Part shown: in pieces, positions 1 to 8,794 of the stretch
Numbering within the stretch: position 1 is the stretch's first letter
Layout of the letters: each line of letters starts with the position of its first letter
Assembly (NCBI RefSeq): GCF_009938015.1
Contig: NZ_AP021884.1
Location: forward strand, 3,040,585-3,104,584
DNA length: 64,000 nucleotides
Source of the DNA: Sulfuriferula plumbiphila
Lineage (GTDB): Bacteria > Pseudomonadota > Gammaproteobacteria > Burkholderiales > Sulfuriferulaceae
Direction of reading: 5' to 3'
The notes under the pieces: model-generated
Databases searched by the model: none
What the model was told of the DNA's origin: nothing
The model's input: the letters and a program-made list of their open reading frames with translations, nothing else
Position numbers and translations under genes: made by a program

Positions 1-18
1 TTTGCATTTTGGGGTATC

Positions 19-2748
19 GTGGTGACTAAAAAGCTGCTGTTGGTGGACGGGTCGTCTTATCTGTATCGGGCGTTTCACGCGCTGCCGGATATGCGCAACG
101 GCGCCGGTGAACCCACCAGCGCCATTTACGGCGTGCTCAACATGCTGCGCCGGCTGAAAAAGGATATCGCCGCCGATTATAGCGCCTGTGTATTTGACGC
201 CAAAGGCAAAACCTTCCGCGACGACTGGTATCCCGAGTATAAAGCTCACCGGCCGTCCATGCCAGATGACCTGGCGCGCCAGATCGAGCCACTGCACAAC
301 GCCATCCGCGCCATGGGCTGGCCGCTGTTGATGATAGACGGTGTAGAGGCCGACGATGTGATCGGCACCCTGGCCAGAATGGCCGAGGCCGAGGGCATGC
401 ACAGCATCATCTCCACCGGCGACAAGGACATGGCGCAACTGGTGAACGAGCACGTCACCCTGGTCAATACCATGACCAGCGAAACCCTGGACACGGCCGC
501 GGTACTGGCCAAATTCGGTATTCCGCCGGCGTGCATTGTGGATTATTTGACGCTGGTGGGCGATGCAGTGGACAACGTGCCGGGGGTGGAAAAAGTCGGC
601 CCCAAAACCGCCGTGAAATGGCTCACCGAATACGGCACCCTGGACAATCTCATCGCCCACGCCGATGAGGTGAAAGGTGCCGTGGGCGACAACCTGCGCC
701 GCGCGCTGGACTGGCTGCCCACCGGCCGCAAGCTGATCACCATCCGCACCGATATCACGCTGCCCATGGGTGTGCACGATCTGTTAATGGGGACGCCGGA
801 CAAAGCCACACTAAGCGCGCTCTACACCCGCTACGAATTCAAGAGCTGGCTGCGCGATCTGGACAATGGCACGTCCTCCCCTGCCGCCGCTCCCGTCATG
901 GCGGACATGTTCGCCAGCGACACAGCGCCGGCAATCCCCGCGCAGCGTCATTACGACACCCTGCTCAGCCAGGCGCAGCTGGATACCTGGCTGGCCAGGC
1001 TCATGGCCGCCCCGCTGGTATGCGTGGATACCGAAACCACCAGCCTCGATCCGCTACAGGCACGCATTGTGGGCCTGTCCTTCGCCATCGAGCCGCACCA
1101 CGCAGCCTATCTTCCGCTGGCACACGCCGGCCCCGACGCGCCACAACAGCTTGATCGGGACAGCGTGCTGGCGCAGCTCAAACCCTGGCTGGAAGATGCT
1201 ACCCGCGCCAAGCTCGGCCAGAACCTCAAATACGACATGCACGTGCTCGCCAACCACGGCATCCATCTGGCGGGGGTGGCGCACGACACCCTGCTGCAAT
1301 CCTACGTGGTGGAATCGCACCAGTCGCGCAACATGGACAGCCTCGCCCTGCGCCACCTGGGGGTAACCACCATCACCTACGCCGAGGTCGCCGGCAAGGG
1401 TGCCGGGCAAATCGGCTTTGAGCAGGTGGACGTGGCGCGTGCCGCCGAATACGCTGCCGAGGATGCCGACGTGACACTCCAGCTCCACCAGACTATGTAT
1501 CCGCGCATCGCCGCCGACGCCAGGCTGGATTATGTATACCGCCAGCTGGAAATGCCGCTGTTGCCCATCCTCTGGCAAATCGAGCGCAGCGGCGTGCTGC
1601 TCGACGTTAAATTGCTGGACACGCAGAGCCGCGAACTCGGGCAAAAAATGCTGGCGCTGGAGCAGCAGGCACACACTGCTGCCGGCCAGCCGTTCAACCT
1701 CAACTCGCCCAGGCAGATCCAGGAAATCCTGTTCACCCGGCTGGGCTTGCCGGTGATCAAGAAAACCCCCGGCGGTGTGCCTTCCACCGACGAGGACGTA
1801 CTCACCCAGCTCGCCCTGGATTACCCGCTGCCCAAGCTGTTGCTGGAGTACCGCGGCCTGGCCAAGCTCAAGTCCACCTATACCGACAAGCTGCCGCGCA
1901 TGATCAACCCCGCCACCGGGCGCGTGCACACCAGCTATTCGCAGGCGGTGGCGGTGACCGGGCGGCTGTCCAGCTCCGACCCCAACCTGCAGAACATCCC
2001 GGTCAAAACCGCGGAAGGACGGCGCATCCGCGAAGCCTTCATCGCCGCGCCGGGCAGCTGCATCGTTTCCGCCGACTACTCGCAGATCGAACTGCGCATC
2101 ATGGCGCACCTCTCCAATGATGCCAGCCTGCTCAAGGCCTTCGCCGAGGACGCCGACATCCATAGCGCCACCGCCGCCGAAATCTTCGGCATGCCCCAGC
2201 AGGAGATCGGCCCGGAACAGCGCCGCGTCGCCAAGACCATCAACTTCGGCCTGATCTACGGCATGTCCGCCTTCGGCCTGGCCAGCCAGCTGGGCATCGA
2301 CCGCACCGCCGCGCAGTCCTACATCGACCGCTACTTCGCCCGCTATCCCGGCGTCGCCGCCTACATGCAGCGCACGCGCGCACAGGCGCGCGAACAGGGC
2401 TACGTGGAAACCGTATTCGGCCGCCGCCTGTGGCTGCCGGAAATCCGCAGCACCAACAAACAGCGCCGCGACGGCGCGGAGCGCGCCGCCATCAACGCCC
2501 CCATGCAAGGCACCGCCGCCGACCTCATCAAGCTCGCCATGATCGCCGTGCAGGGCTGGCTGGAACGCGAACACCTGCACAGTCGCCTGATCATGCAGGT
2601 GCACGACGAACTGGTGCTGGAAGTGCCGGATGCGGAGCTGGAACGCGTGCGCGGCACGTTACCCGGACTGATGTGCGATGTGACCCAACTGGCGGTGCCG
2701 CTTAAAGTTGGCCTGGGGGTCGGACGTAACTGGGAAGCCGCGCACTGA
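19..2748 (+). CDS. polA: DNA polymerase I
   Basis: Replication and repair polymerase that removes RNA primers and fills gaps. The 909-residue product has the three expected parts: an N-terminal 5'-3' exonuclease domain (LLLVDGSSYLYRAFHAL near residue 6, then acidic GDKDMAQL and GDAVDNVPG motifs), a 3'-5' exonuclease domain with VDTETTSLD near residue 340, and a C-terminal polymerase domain with DYSQIELRIMAH and QVHDELVLEV. The DTET motif is kept, so proofreading is probably active, as in E. coli. Two GTG codons in a row (19 and 22) can serve as start. Only 18 bases of upstream sequence are visible, so the promoter is outside the window. Length is normal for the family. Confidence 0.97.
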   Translation: MVTKKLLLVDGSSYLYRAFHALPDMRNGAGEPTSAIYGVLNMLRRLKKDIAADYSACVFDAKGKTFRDDWYPEYKAHRPSMPDDLARQIEPLHNAIRAMGWPLLMIDGVEADDVIGTLARMAEAEGMHSIISTGDKDMAQLVNEHVTLVNTMTSETLDTAAVLAKFGIPPACIVDYLTLVGDAVDNVPGVEKVGPKTAVKWLTEYGTLDNLIAHADEVKGAVGDNLRRALDWLPTGRKLITIRTDITLPMGVHDLLMGTPDKATLSALYTRYEFKSWLRDLDNGTSSPAAAPVMADMFASDTAPAIPAQRHYDTLLSQAQLDTWLARLMAAPLVCVDTETTSLDPLQARIVGLSFAIEPHHAAYLPLAHAGPDAPQQLDRDSVLAQLKPWLEDATRAKLGQNLKYDMHVLANHGIHLAGVAHDTLLQSYVVESHQSRNMDSLALRHLGVTTITYAEVAGKGAGQIGFEQVDVARAAEYAAEDADVTLQLHQTMYPRIAADARLDYVYRQLEMPLLPILWQIERSGVLLDVKLLDTQSRELGQKMLALEQQAHTAAGQPFNLNSPRQIQEILFTRLGLPVIKKTPGGVPSTDEDVLTQLALDYPLPKLLLEYRGLAKLKSTYTDKLPRMINPATGRVHTSYSQAVAVTGRLSSSDPNLQNIPVKTAEGRRIREAFIAAPGSCIVSADYSQIELRIMAHLSNDASLLKAFAEDADIHSATAAEIFGMPQQEIGPEQRRVAKTINFGLIYGMSAFGLASQLGIDRTAAQSYIDRYFARYPGVAAYMQRTRAQAREQGYVETVFGRRLWLPEIRSTNKQRRDGAERAAINAPMQGTAADLIKLAMIAVQGWLEREHLHSRLIMQVHDELVLEVPDAELERVRGTLPGLMCDVTQLAVPLKVGLGVGRNWEAAH

Positions 2749-2912
2749 TCACCAAGGGCACGCCATCCAATCGCCAGGATGCCGATGGCCCATCAAGGCG
2801 CTGTTCAGTAACCGTCCAAGTTACCGGGTTGTCCCGATCGTTCATTTCCCGACCTTGAACGGTTGCCTTGGGCGCTGCAAGGGTTTGAAGATACTGTTGA
2901 TGTCGAGTATGC
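2749..2912. other. intergenic stretch after polA
   Basis: 164 bases between polA and the first permease gene. I see no convincing terminator hairpin with a T-tract and no clear sigma70 promoter. The start of the following permease is uncertain, so its leader may extend into this stretch. Confidence 0.4.
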
Positions 2913-4187
2913 TTGGCTGGCAAACTTTCTTGCGGTTCCACATTCAACAACTTGGCGATCGTCCATACCCTGGCTGTCGATTTCCGGCTTGCTCTGCGCA
3001 ATATTCTGCGCCAGCGCAGACGCAGCTTCATCGCAGTCGTTGCGATCGGCTTTGGCGTTATCGCCATGATGCTTTCTGCGGGTTACATTGAGTGGATTTT
3101 CTGGGCGAACCGCGAGCGGGTCGCCGTTAACCAGCTCGGCCATATTCAAGTGGCCAGACCCGGGTATCACGAAGACGGCCAGGCAAACCCGTTGGCCTTC
3201 CTGCTTCCGGAAAACGCACCTGCATTGAATGTTCTCGAACATATTCCTGGTGTAAAGTCGGTGGCACCACGCCTGGCCTTCAACGGCCTGGTAAGTCATG
3301 GCGAAAACACCCTGTCCTTCATTGGCGAGGGCATTGACCCGGCCAAGGATCCGTCGGCTCGCAATCTGGCCATCCTCGACGGGCACGGGTTAAATGCAAA
3401 TGACCCGAAGGGTATCCTTATGGGCGCCGGACTGGCCGCCAATCTGGGTGTAAAAAAGGGCGACACGGTGGTGTTGCTCGCTAACACGCTATCCGGGGGC
3501 ATCAATGCCGTTGAGGGACGGGTGCGTGGTTTGGCGTCAACTTCCATGAAGGAATATGACGATACCATGCTACGCGTACCGATCCAGATGGCGCGCACAT
3601 TGCTGCGCACCAGCGGTTCCCACCTATGGGTTGTGTCGCTGCAGCACACAGAAATGACCGATGAGGTCATGAGACGACTGAATGCTGAACCGGCGCTAAA
3701 GAGTTACGAGATCGTGCCATGGACGAAGCTAGCAGACTTCTACAATAAGACTGTCGCGCTGTTTTCCCGCCAGATGGATATAGTCAAGTCCATCATTGCC
3801 CTGATCATCATACTCAGCATCAGCAATACCATGACCATGAGCGTAATGGAGCGCACGGTTGAGATTGGCACGGCGATGGCCCTGGGGGTCAGGCGCCAGC
3901 GCATCCTCGGCCTATTCCTGATGGAAGGATCGTTGCTGGGTGCAATGGGAGGTGTCTGCGGTGTGATGCTCGGTTATCTGGCGGCCAGCATCATCTCGGC
4001 AATCGGCATCCCCATGCCGCCGGCGCCAGGCATGTCGCGCGGGTTCACTGCCGCAATCATGATCACGCCCACCATCATCTGGGAAGCCTTGCTGCTGGCT
4101 TTAACAACCACCCTCATCGCCAGCATCTATCCGGCCTGGCGTGCATCGCGGCTGGTCATTGTCGATGCGTTGCGCCACAACCGCTGA
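2913..4187 (+). CDS. MacB/LolC-type ABC transporter permease, first copy
   Basis: Inner-membrane permease of the FtsX/MacB superfamily. There is one membrane segment near the N-terminus (about residues 38-58), a large periplasmic domain of about 220 residues, then three C-terminal membrane segments (IIALIIILSISNTMTMSV; the region around LLGAMGGVCGVMLGYLAA; and ALLLALTTTLIASIYPAW). The end PAWRASRLVIVDALRH is typical of the family. The TTG start at 2913 has no good ribosome site; TTG at 2952 or CTG at 2970 would bring the N-terminus closer to the usual form, so the start is uncertain. A paralogous permease follows 12 bases downstream. An ATPase, a LolA-like protein and an outer-membrane protein lie next to the pair, suggesting one transport system moving lipidic or lipoprotein cargo; the cargo is unknown. 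Confidence 0.85.
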   Translation: MAGKLSCGSTFNNLAIVHTLAVDFRLALRNILRQRRRSFIAVVAIGFGVIAMMLSAGYIEWIFWANRERVAVNQLGHIQVARPGYHEDGQANPLAFLLPENAPALNVLEHIPGVKSVAPRLAFNGLVSHGENTLSFIGEGIDPAKDPSARNLAILDGHGLNANDPKGILMGAGLAANLGVKKGDTVVLLANTLSGGINAVEGRVRGLASTSMKEYDDTMLRVPIQMARTLLRTSGSHLWVVSLQHTEMTDEVMRRLNAEPALKSYEIVPWTKLADFYNKTVALFSRQMDIVKSIIALIIILSISNTMTMSVMERTVEIGTAMALGVRRQRILGLFLMEGSLLGAMGGVCGVMLGYLAASIISAIGIPMPPAPGMSRGFTAAIMITPTIIWEALLLALTTTLIASIYPAWRASRLVIVDALRHNR

Positions 4188-4199
4188 GGAACTCCAGGT

Positions 4200-5408
4200 A
4201 TGTGGAAGCTTGCCCTGCGCAATGTCCTGCGCCACAAAGCCCGAACCGGCATGACACTATTGGCCATCATCGCTGGCGTGGTCGGCCTCATCCTGAGTGG
4301 CGGCTTCGTCCATGACATCTTCACCCAGCTTGGTGAAGCCCTTATCCATTCCCAGTCCGGCCACGTGCAACTTTCACGCACCGGCTATTTCGAGCATGGT
4401 GCCCGCAGTCCGGAGAAATACCTGATCACCGAACCCGAACCGATACGCAAGGAAATAGCCGCGATGGCCGGGGTGGATGACGTAATGGGCAGAGTCTACT
4501 TTGCCGGTTTGCTCAACAATGGCCGCTCCGATCTGCCCATCGTTGGAGAGGGCGTGGAAGCGTCCCGGGAGGCCAGACTCGGCAGCGGCATGGTGATCTC
4601 GGCGGGGCGCAGGCTTGAGGACAAGGATGAACACGGCATGATGGTTGGCTACGGCGTGGCCCACGCCCTCAAACTCAAGCCCGGAGACTGGGCAACCCTG
4701 GTGATGAACACTGCTGACGGCGCTTTGAACAGCCTCGACTTCCAGGTAGTCGGCGTCTTTCAGACCTTCTCCAGGGATTATGATGCGCGTGCGGTGCGTA
4801 TCCCCCTGGCGGCTGCCCAGGATTTGCTCGCCACACATGGGGTCAACACGCTGGTGATATCCCTGAAACAGACCCGGGAAACAGAATCCATGGCAACCGC
4901 CCTGAAGAAATATATCGGGCCTGGCCTGGAAGTAAAGACCTGGCTGGAGCTGAACGACTTCTATGCCAAGACCGTGAAGATGTACGACGTGCAGTTCGGC
5001 GTGCTGCGCCTCATCATCCTGTTGATGGTGCTGTTGAGCGTGGTCAATAGCGTCAATATGAGTGTGTACGAGCGGGTGGGCGAATTCGGCACCATGATGG
5101 CGTTGGGCAATCGCAGTCGCAAGGTATTCGCCCTGATCATCGCGGAGAACACAATTATCGGTTTGGCTGGCGCCACCGCCGGCGTGGTTCTGGGCATCGT
5201 GCTGGCGCTGATCATCTCGGCCATCGGCATTCCCATGCCGCCGCCGCCCAACGCGAACCTGAGCTATATCGCTCACATCCGTGTGGTGCCTGCGGTAGTC
5301 GCCGGGGCCTTCGCGGTGGGGCTGATTGCCACCATCGTGGCCGCGCTTCTGCCGGCGGCACGGGTACATCGAATACCCGTTGTGGATGCGCTGCGGCAGA
5401 ACGTCTGA
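4200..5408 (+). CDS. MacB/LolC-type ABC transporter permease, second copy
   Basis: A 402-residue paralog of the preceding permease with the same architecture: N-terminal helix (residues about 18-40), periplasmic domain, and three C-terminal helices. It ends PAARVHRIPVVDALRQNV. Both copies carry the segment IISAIGIPMPP between the last helices, which marks them as a tandem duplication of one subfamily. The ATG start at 4200 is 12 bases after the first permease stop, so the genes are almost certainly co-transcribed and form a LolC/LolE-like heterodimer. The gene ends 37 bases before the converging outer-membrane protein gene. Confidence 0.87.
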   Translation: MWKLALRNVLRHKARTGMTLLAIIAGVVGLILSGGFVHDIFTQLGEALIHSQSGHVQLSRTGYFEHGARSPEKYLITEPEPIRKEIAAMAGVDDVMGRVYFAGLLNNGRSDLPIVGEGVEASREARLGSGMVISAGRRLEDKDEHGMMVGYGVAHALKLKPGDWATLVMNTADGALNSLDFQVVGVFQTFSRDYDARAVRIPLAAAQDLLATHGVNTLVISLKQTRETESMATALKKYIGPGLEVKTWLELNDFYAKTVKMYDVQFGVLRLIILLMVLLSVVNSVNMSVYERVGEFGTMMALGNRSRKVFALIIAENTIIGLAGATAGVVLGIVLALIISAIGIPMPPPPNANLSYIAHIRVVPAVVAGAFAVGLIATIVAALLPAARVHRIPVVDALRQNV

Positions 5409-5445
5409 GATCTTCGCGTCCGTCCCGAATGTTCCGACATCCGGG

Positions 5446-7035
5446 CTAGAAATCGCGGCGCAGCTCGGTGTAGACCCGGTCCTGCTTGCTGTACTGGCCG
5501 AACAAACCGGTGGGCGGCCCCCCGAACGTATCCAGCCCGAATGCCAGATGCCAGTTACGCTCGAATCCCCAGCCCACTTTGGGCCGGAACATCCAGTCAC
5601 TGCGATTGAGGCTGTGCACCAGTAGCGCTTCCGCTTCCCAGTTGTGGCCGAACTTATGATTTACCAGCAAAGAAACGTCGTTCTCAATTCGGTCCGGGAT
5701 GATGTTCGGATCATGATTGAAATAAACACGTTGGTAGAACTGCGTATTGATCCGGGTCTGCGCAGTGGGATTGAAATCCAGACCCACGATCCAGTCGAGC
5801 GTATTCTGTTTCACCACACCGTTGATATCGGCAGCACTCAGGGTATTGTAACTGCGCCCGCTGGTATAGACAGCTTCGGCCTTGAGCACGAAAGAACCCA
5901 AATCCTTGGCCACGGTGCCACCCGTTTGCCAGATGCGGTCATGGCTGGGGGTGAAGACGAAATACGGTGTGGGCGTGGCCACGAGTTGACGATAGAACGT
6001 CGCTTGACTATCCATGCTGCTGTAGTAGAAACCGGAAACGTCCCAGCCGTTGGTCAGCTGGGAAAGCCGCAAGCCGTAATTTGTGTTGCCCAGACGATTG
6101 CCAGGCAACACTTCGTCCCGGAACACCACCGGATAGCCTGGTGGAGTGGGCGGATAAGGGTAGAAATCCGCGCCGGATCCGGGCTGGCTGAAATCTTTCG
6201 GTTTGCCGATCCTGTCGTAACTGGGGACGGGAATCCAGATCAGTTCGGCGTGGAAGTCGTGCTTGAAATACTCGGCGCGGGCGGCCCATTGCGGGATGCG
6301 CAACACCTGGAAGTCGGGCAGGATGAATTCACGCAGGTCCCTGGCAGAGACGACGTCGGCAACGAACACGCCCACCATCTCGCCCCAGACAATCTGTTGC
6401 CGGCCTACGCGCCAATCCAGCCCGCCGCCGCTAAAGTCCAGATAGGTTTCACGCAACTGGAGTCCCAGCCGCTGGTCATCACGCACTGAATCCTGATAGA
6501 ACTGGGTGAGATCGTAAACTGCGTTGTAATCCAGGCGGCCACTGGCTTTCCAGTGGATGCCCTGACCAAGCCTGCCCTCCGTGCCTAGCTCGAGACGCCC
6601 CATTACCTTTGACCAGTGCGCAGGGTCCGCATAAGTATAGGCAAGCTCGTTCTGGAAGAACCCGTGCCAGCGCGATGCCGCTTTATCCTGACCTAGCCCC
6701 TCATCGAAAAGCGACGCTTTGCTGGCCGGCGCATCCTTTCCCGTTTTGCTGGCGCCGCCATTTCCCTGCTCGGTTTTGGAGTCGACGCCGAATAGCGCAT
6801 CCTTTGATTCAGACATATCCCCTGTGGGCTTCGAAATCGTTTTACCGTCTTTGTCTGCTGCAGGGGGAACATCGAAGAGGGTATCCCTGGACAGTGGCAG
6901 GTCCATGTCGCCGGCAGCCAACAGAAATGGCGCCGGCTTGCCGGGCATACTCAAAGCGTCCGTGCCCGACGCGCCCGCCAGAACTGGCGCACCCAGCGCA
7001 ACCATCCCTACCACCCCCGCCAAACGTGAAATCAT
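5446..7035 (-). CDS. DUF1302-type outer-membrane beta-barrel protein
   Basis: Predicted outer-membrane protein, 529 residues from the ATG at 7035. That ATG is preceded by a strong AGAGGGG ribosome site; an upstream in-frame GTG at 7050 overlaps the ATPase stop but would not use that site. The signal peptide (ISRLAGVVGMVALGAPVLA) is followed by a polar linker of about 90 residues carrying three short repeats (TLFD, ALFG, SLFD), then a beta-rich domain with the DUF1302-like pattern LRETYLDFSGG, WRVGRQQIVWGE and RDLREFILPDFQVLRIP, ending in aromatic YTELRRDF as expected for BAM substrates. It is co-transcribed with the ATPase gene and so probably provides the outer-membrane end of the same system. 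Its biochemical role is unknown. Confidence 0.8.
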   Translation of the reverse strand: MISRLAGVVGMVALGAPVLAGASGTDALSMPGKPAPFLLAAGDMDLPLSRDTLFDVPPAADKDGKTISKPTGDMSESKDALFGVDSKTEQGNGGASKTGKDAPASKASLFDEGLGQDKAASRWHGFFQNELAYTYADPAHWSKVMGRLELGTEGRLGQGIHWKASGRLDYNAVYDLTQFYQDSVRDDQRLGLQLRETYLDFSGGGLDWRVGRQQIVWGEMVGVFVADVVSARDLREFILPDFQVLRIPQWAARAEYFKHDFHAELIWIPVPSYDRIGKPKDFSQPGSGADFYPYPPTPPGYPVVFRDEVLPGNRLGNTNYGLRLSQLTNGWDVSGFYYSSMDSQATFYRQLVATPTPYFVFTPSHDRIWQTGGTVAKDLGSFVLKAEAVYTSGRSYNTLSAADINGVVKQNTLDWIVGLDFNPTAQTRINTQFYQRVYFNHDPNIIPDRIENDVSLLVNHKFGHNWEAEALLVHSLNRSDWMFRPKVGWGFERNWHLAFGLDTFGGPPTGLFGQYSKQDRVYTELRRDF

Positions 7036-7046
7036 GCTATCCCCTC

Positions 7047-7784
7047 TCACTCATTCGCCAGTGTTGAATTCGTGCTGACCGATTTCCATTTCTTATCCGT
7101 CTTTATGCCGAGCATGGCGACCCGGCCATCCTCAATACGGATGAGGCGATCGGCCATGGCCATGACATGACGATCATGGGTGGAAAAGATGAAGGTGGTG
7201 CCGTAGCGCCGGTTGATTTCCTGCATCAGATTCAGGATGCTCTTGCCCGTCTTGCTGTCCAGGTTGGCCGTCGGCTCGTCGGCCAGCACGATGCGCGGAT
7301 TGATCGCCAGCGCCCTCGCAATGGCCACCCTCTGCCGTTGTCCGCCGCTCAGCTGATTAGGCATGTGTTTGGCATAGCGCTCCAGCCCCACCACTTTCAG
7401 AAATCGTATCACCCGCTTGCGCCGTTCTTCGCGGCTGACTTCAGGTAACTGAAGCAGCGGGTATTCCACATTTTCCCCAGCAGTCAGCACCGGGAACAGA
7501 TTGAAGGTCTGGAAGATAAAACCGGTGGTGCGAGCGCGCAAGTCAGCCAGTTCGTCAGGCGAGCGGCCGGTAACCTCGACATCGTCAATGAAGACCTTGC
7601 CACGGGTTGGATTGTCAATGCAGCCGATGATGTTCAGCAGCGTGGTCTTGCCGCTGCCGGATGGTCCGGCGATGGCCAAAAACACGCCCTCCTCGATGGA
7701 GAGTGTGATATCTTCCAGCGCAATAACCTTTTGCTCACCGAGCAAATATTCTTTGGTTACGCCTTCGACCCGGACCAGACTCAT
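7047..7784 (-). CDS. LolD/MacB-type ABC transporter ATP-binding protein
   Basis: The 245-residue ATPase has Walker A GPSGSGKTTLL near residue 39, signature LSGGQRQRVAIARAL near 144, Walker B RIVLADEPTANLD near 164, and the H-loop FSTHDRHV. It belongs to the MacB/LolD subfamily that energises FtsX-fold permeases, so its natural partners are the two permeases at 2913-5408, although they lie on the other strand. Its TGA stop overlaps a GTG in front of the outer-membrane protein gene, indicating translational coupling. It is divergent from the LolA-like gene with only 45 bases between start codons. An inversion of the ATPase/outer-membrane gene pair inside a once collinear operon would explain the layout (inference). 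Confidence 0.93.
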   Translation of the reverse strand: MSLVRVEGVTKEYLLGEQKVIALEDITLSIEEGVFLAIAGPSGSGKTTLLNIIGCIDNPTRGKVFIDDVEVTGRSPDELADLRARTTGFIFQTFNLFPVLTAGENVEYPLLQLPEVSREERRKRVIRFLKVVGLERYAKHMPNQLSGGQRQRVAIARALAINPRIVLADEPTANLDSKTGKSILNLMQEINRRYGTTFIFSTHDRHVMAMADRLIRIEDGRVAMLGIKTDKKWKSVSTNSTLANE

Positions 7785-7829
7785 TGCATCACATCCGCGA
7801 AGGACTGCAGCGTTTGAAGGATTAATGCC

Positions 7830-8603
7830 ATGTCCATGACCTCCCTTTTTCGTGCCGGTTTTTTAACAAGCTTCTTGATCCTGGCCCTGGCAGGCATCAC
7901 CGCCGCTGCCGAGCCGCTCGCTGCGGAAGACTCTCTGGCACGCAGCATCCTGGAAAAATCCGACGAGATACGATTTCCGTCCCATGGCTTCCAGGTCGAC
8001 GTCGATATCGCCAGCTCTACGCCCGGCGCGGCAACGGAAAAGCGCAAATACCGGATCCTCTCCAAGGGTAATGACAATACACTGGTCATGATACTTGAAC
8101 CGGCGTCAGAACGGGGTCAGATCATGCTGATGAAAGGCCGCGATCTCTGGGTATTCATGCCCGATGTCTCCCAGCCCATCCGGCTTGGGCTGGCCCAGCG
8201 CCTCACCGGGCAGGTAGCCAACGGCGACCTGGCACGCGCCAATTTCACCGGTGATTACACTCCCAAATTGCTGCGTATCGAAAAACGGGAGGGCGAAGAC
8301 TACTACGTGCTCGAACTGCGGGCCGTGGACCGGGGCGTTACCTACCATCGCGTCTTGTTATGGGTAAACAAATCCAGCTATCGGCCGCGCCAGGCCGAGT
8401 TCTACTCCCTCTCCGGCCGCCTGCTGAAGACCTGCTCCTATGAGAACTTCGAAACCATGGCCGGCAAACAGCGGCCGACACGCATGCTCATACAGGATGC
8501 CCTCAAGTCCGGCGACACGTCGGTACTGGAATACGGGAACATGAGATTGCGTGATCTCCCCGACAAAGTCTTTTCCAAAGACTATCTCAAGAAGCTTCAA
8601 TAA
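7830..8603 (+). CDS. LolA-like outer membrane lipoprotein-sorting protein
   Basis: Periplasmic protein, 257 residues, with a signal peptide (hydrophobic FLTSFLILALAGITAAA) followed by a LolA/LppX-like fold. Landmarks are RKYRILSKGNDN, MLMKGRDLWVFMPDVSQPIRL, and GRLLKTCSYENFETMAGKQ. Families of this type typically carry a lipid or lipoprotein between membranes. A GAAGGA ribosome site precedes the ATG at 7830; a second ATG at 7836 is also possible. Together with two LolC/E-like permeases, a LolD-like ATPase and an outer-membrane protein, it completes a Lol-like set. It is not the canonical lolA: the mature part is longer and the context differs. Confidence 0.82.
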   Translation: MSMTSLFRAGFLTSFLILALAGITAAAEPLAAEDSLARSILEKSDEIRFPSHGFQVDVDIASSTPGAATEKRKYRILSKGNDNTLVMILEPASERGQIMLMKGRDLWVFMPDVSQPIRLGLAQRLTGQVANGDLARANFTGDYTPKLLRIEKREGEDYYVLELRAVDRGVTYHRVLLWVNKSSYRPRQAEFYSLSGRLLKTCSYENFETMAGKQRPTRMLIQDALKSGDTSVLEYGNMRLRDLPDKVFSKDYLKKLQ

Positions 8604-8618
8604 ACCTGGAGGCAGTTA

Positions 8619-8640
8619 GCCACGGAGGACACGGAGTAAA
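8619..8640 (+). repeat. dispersed CCACGGAGGACACGGAG repeat
   Basis: The spacer between the LolA-like gene and the M48 protease gene holds the motif CCACGGAGGACACGGAG. A related motif in the opposite orientation (AACTCCGTGGCA) occurs at 11042-11064 in front of purH. I recall similar sequences scattered between genes in many betaproteobacteria; the function is unknown. Confidence 0.45.
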
Positions 8641-8794
8641 AACAACGGACTGCAGGCCGCCTGGCATTCACCTGCTGGGTGAGGCCATAAAAGCCCCAGG
8701 ATGGCCTTTCTCCGTGCCCGCCGCGAGTTCCATGGTTTAGAACTAAGTTTTTTAGGATTATCTGAATACGGAAACTGATTCAGGAGAATGCATA

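Noticed and set aside
1054-2604. 516-codon open frame on the minus strand
   Set aside because: Antisense to the polA polymerase domain; composition is typical of a shadow frame, with no domain recognised.
5644-6489. 281-codon open frame on the plus strand
   Set aside because: Antisense to the DUF1302-type outer-membrane protein gene, which has a signal peptide, ribosome site and barrel end.
7047-8603. Canonical lolA-lolD lipoprotein sorting genes
   Set aside because: The LolA-like protein is longer than LolA, the permeases have distinct motifs, and a DUF1302-type barrel is linked instead of LolB.
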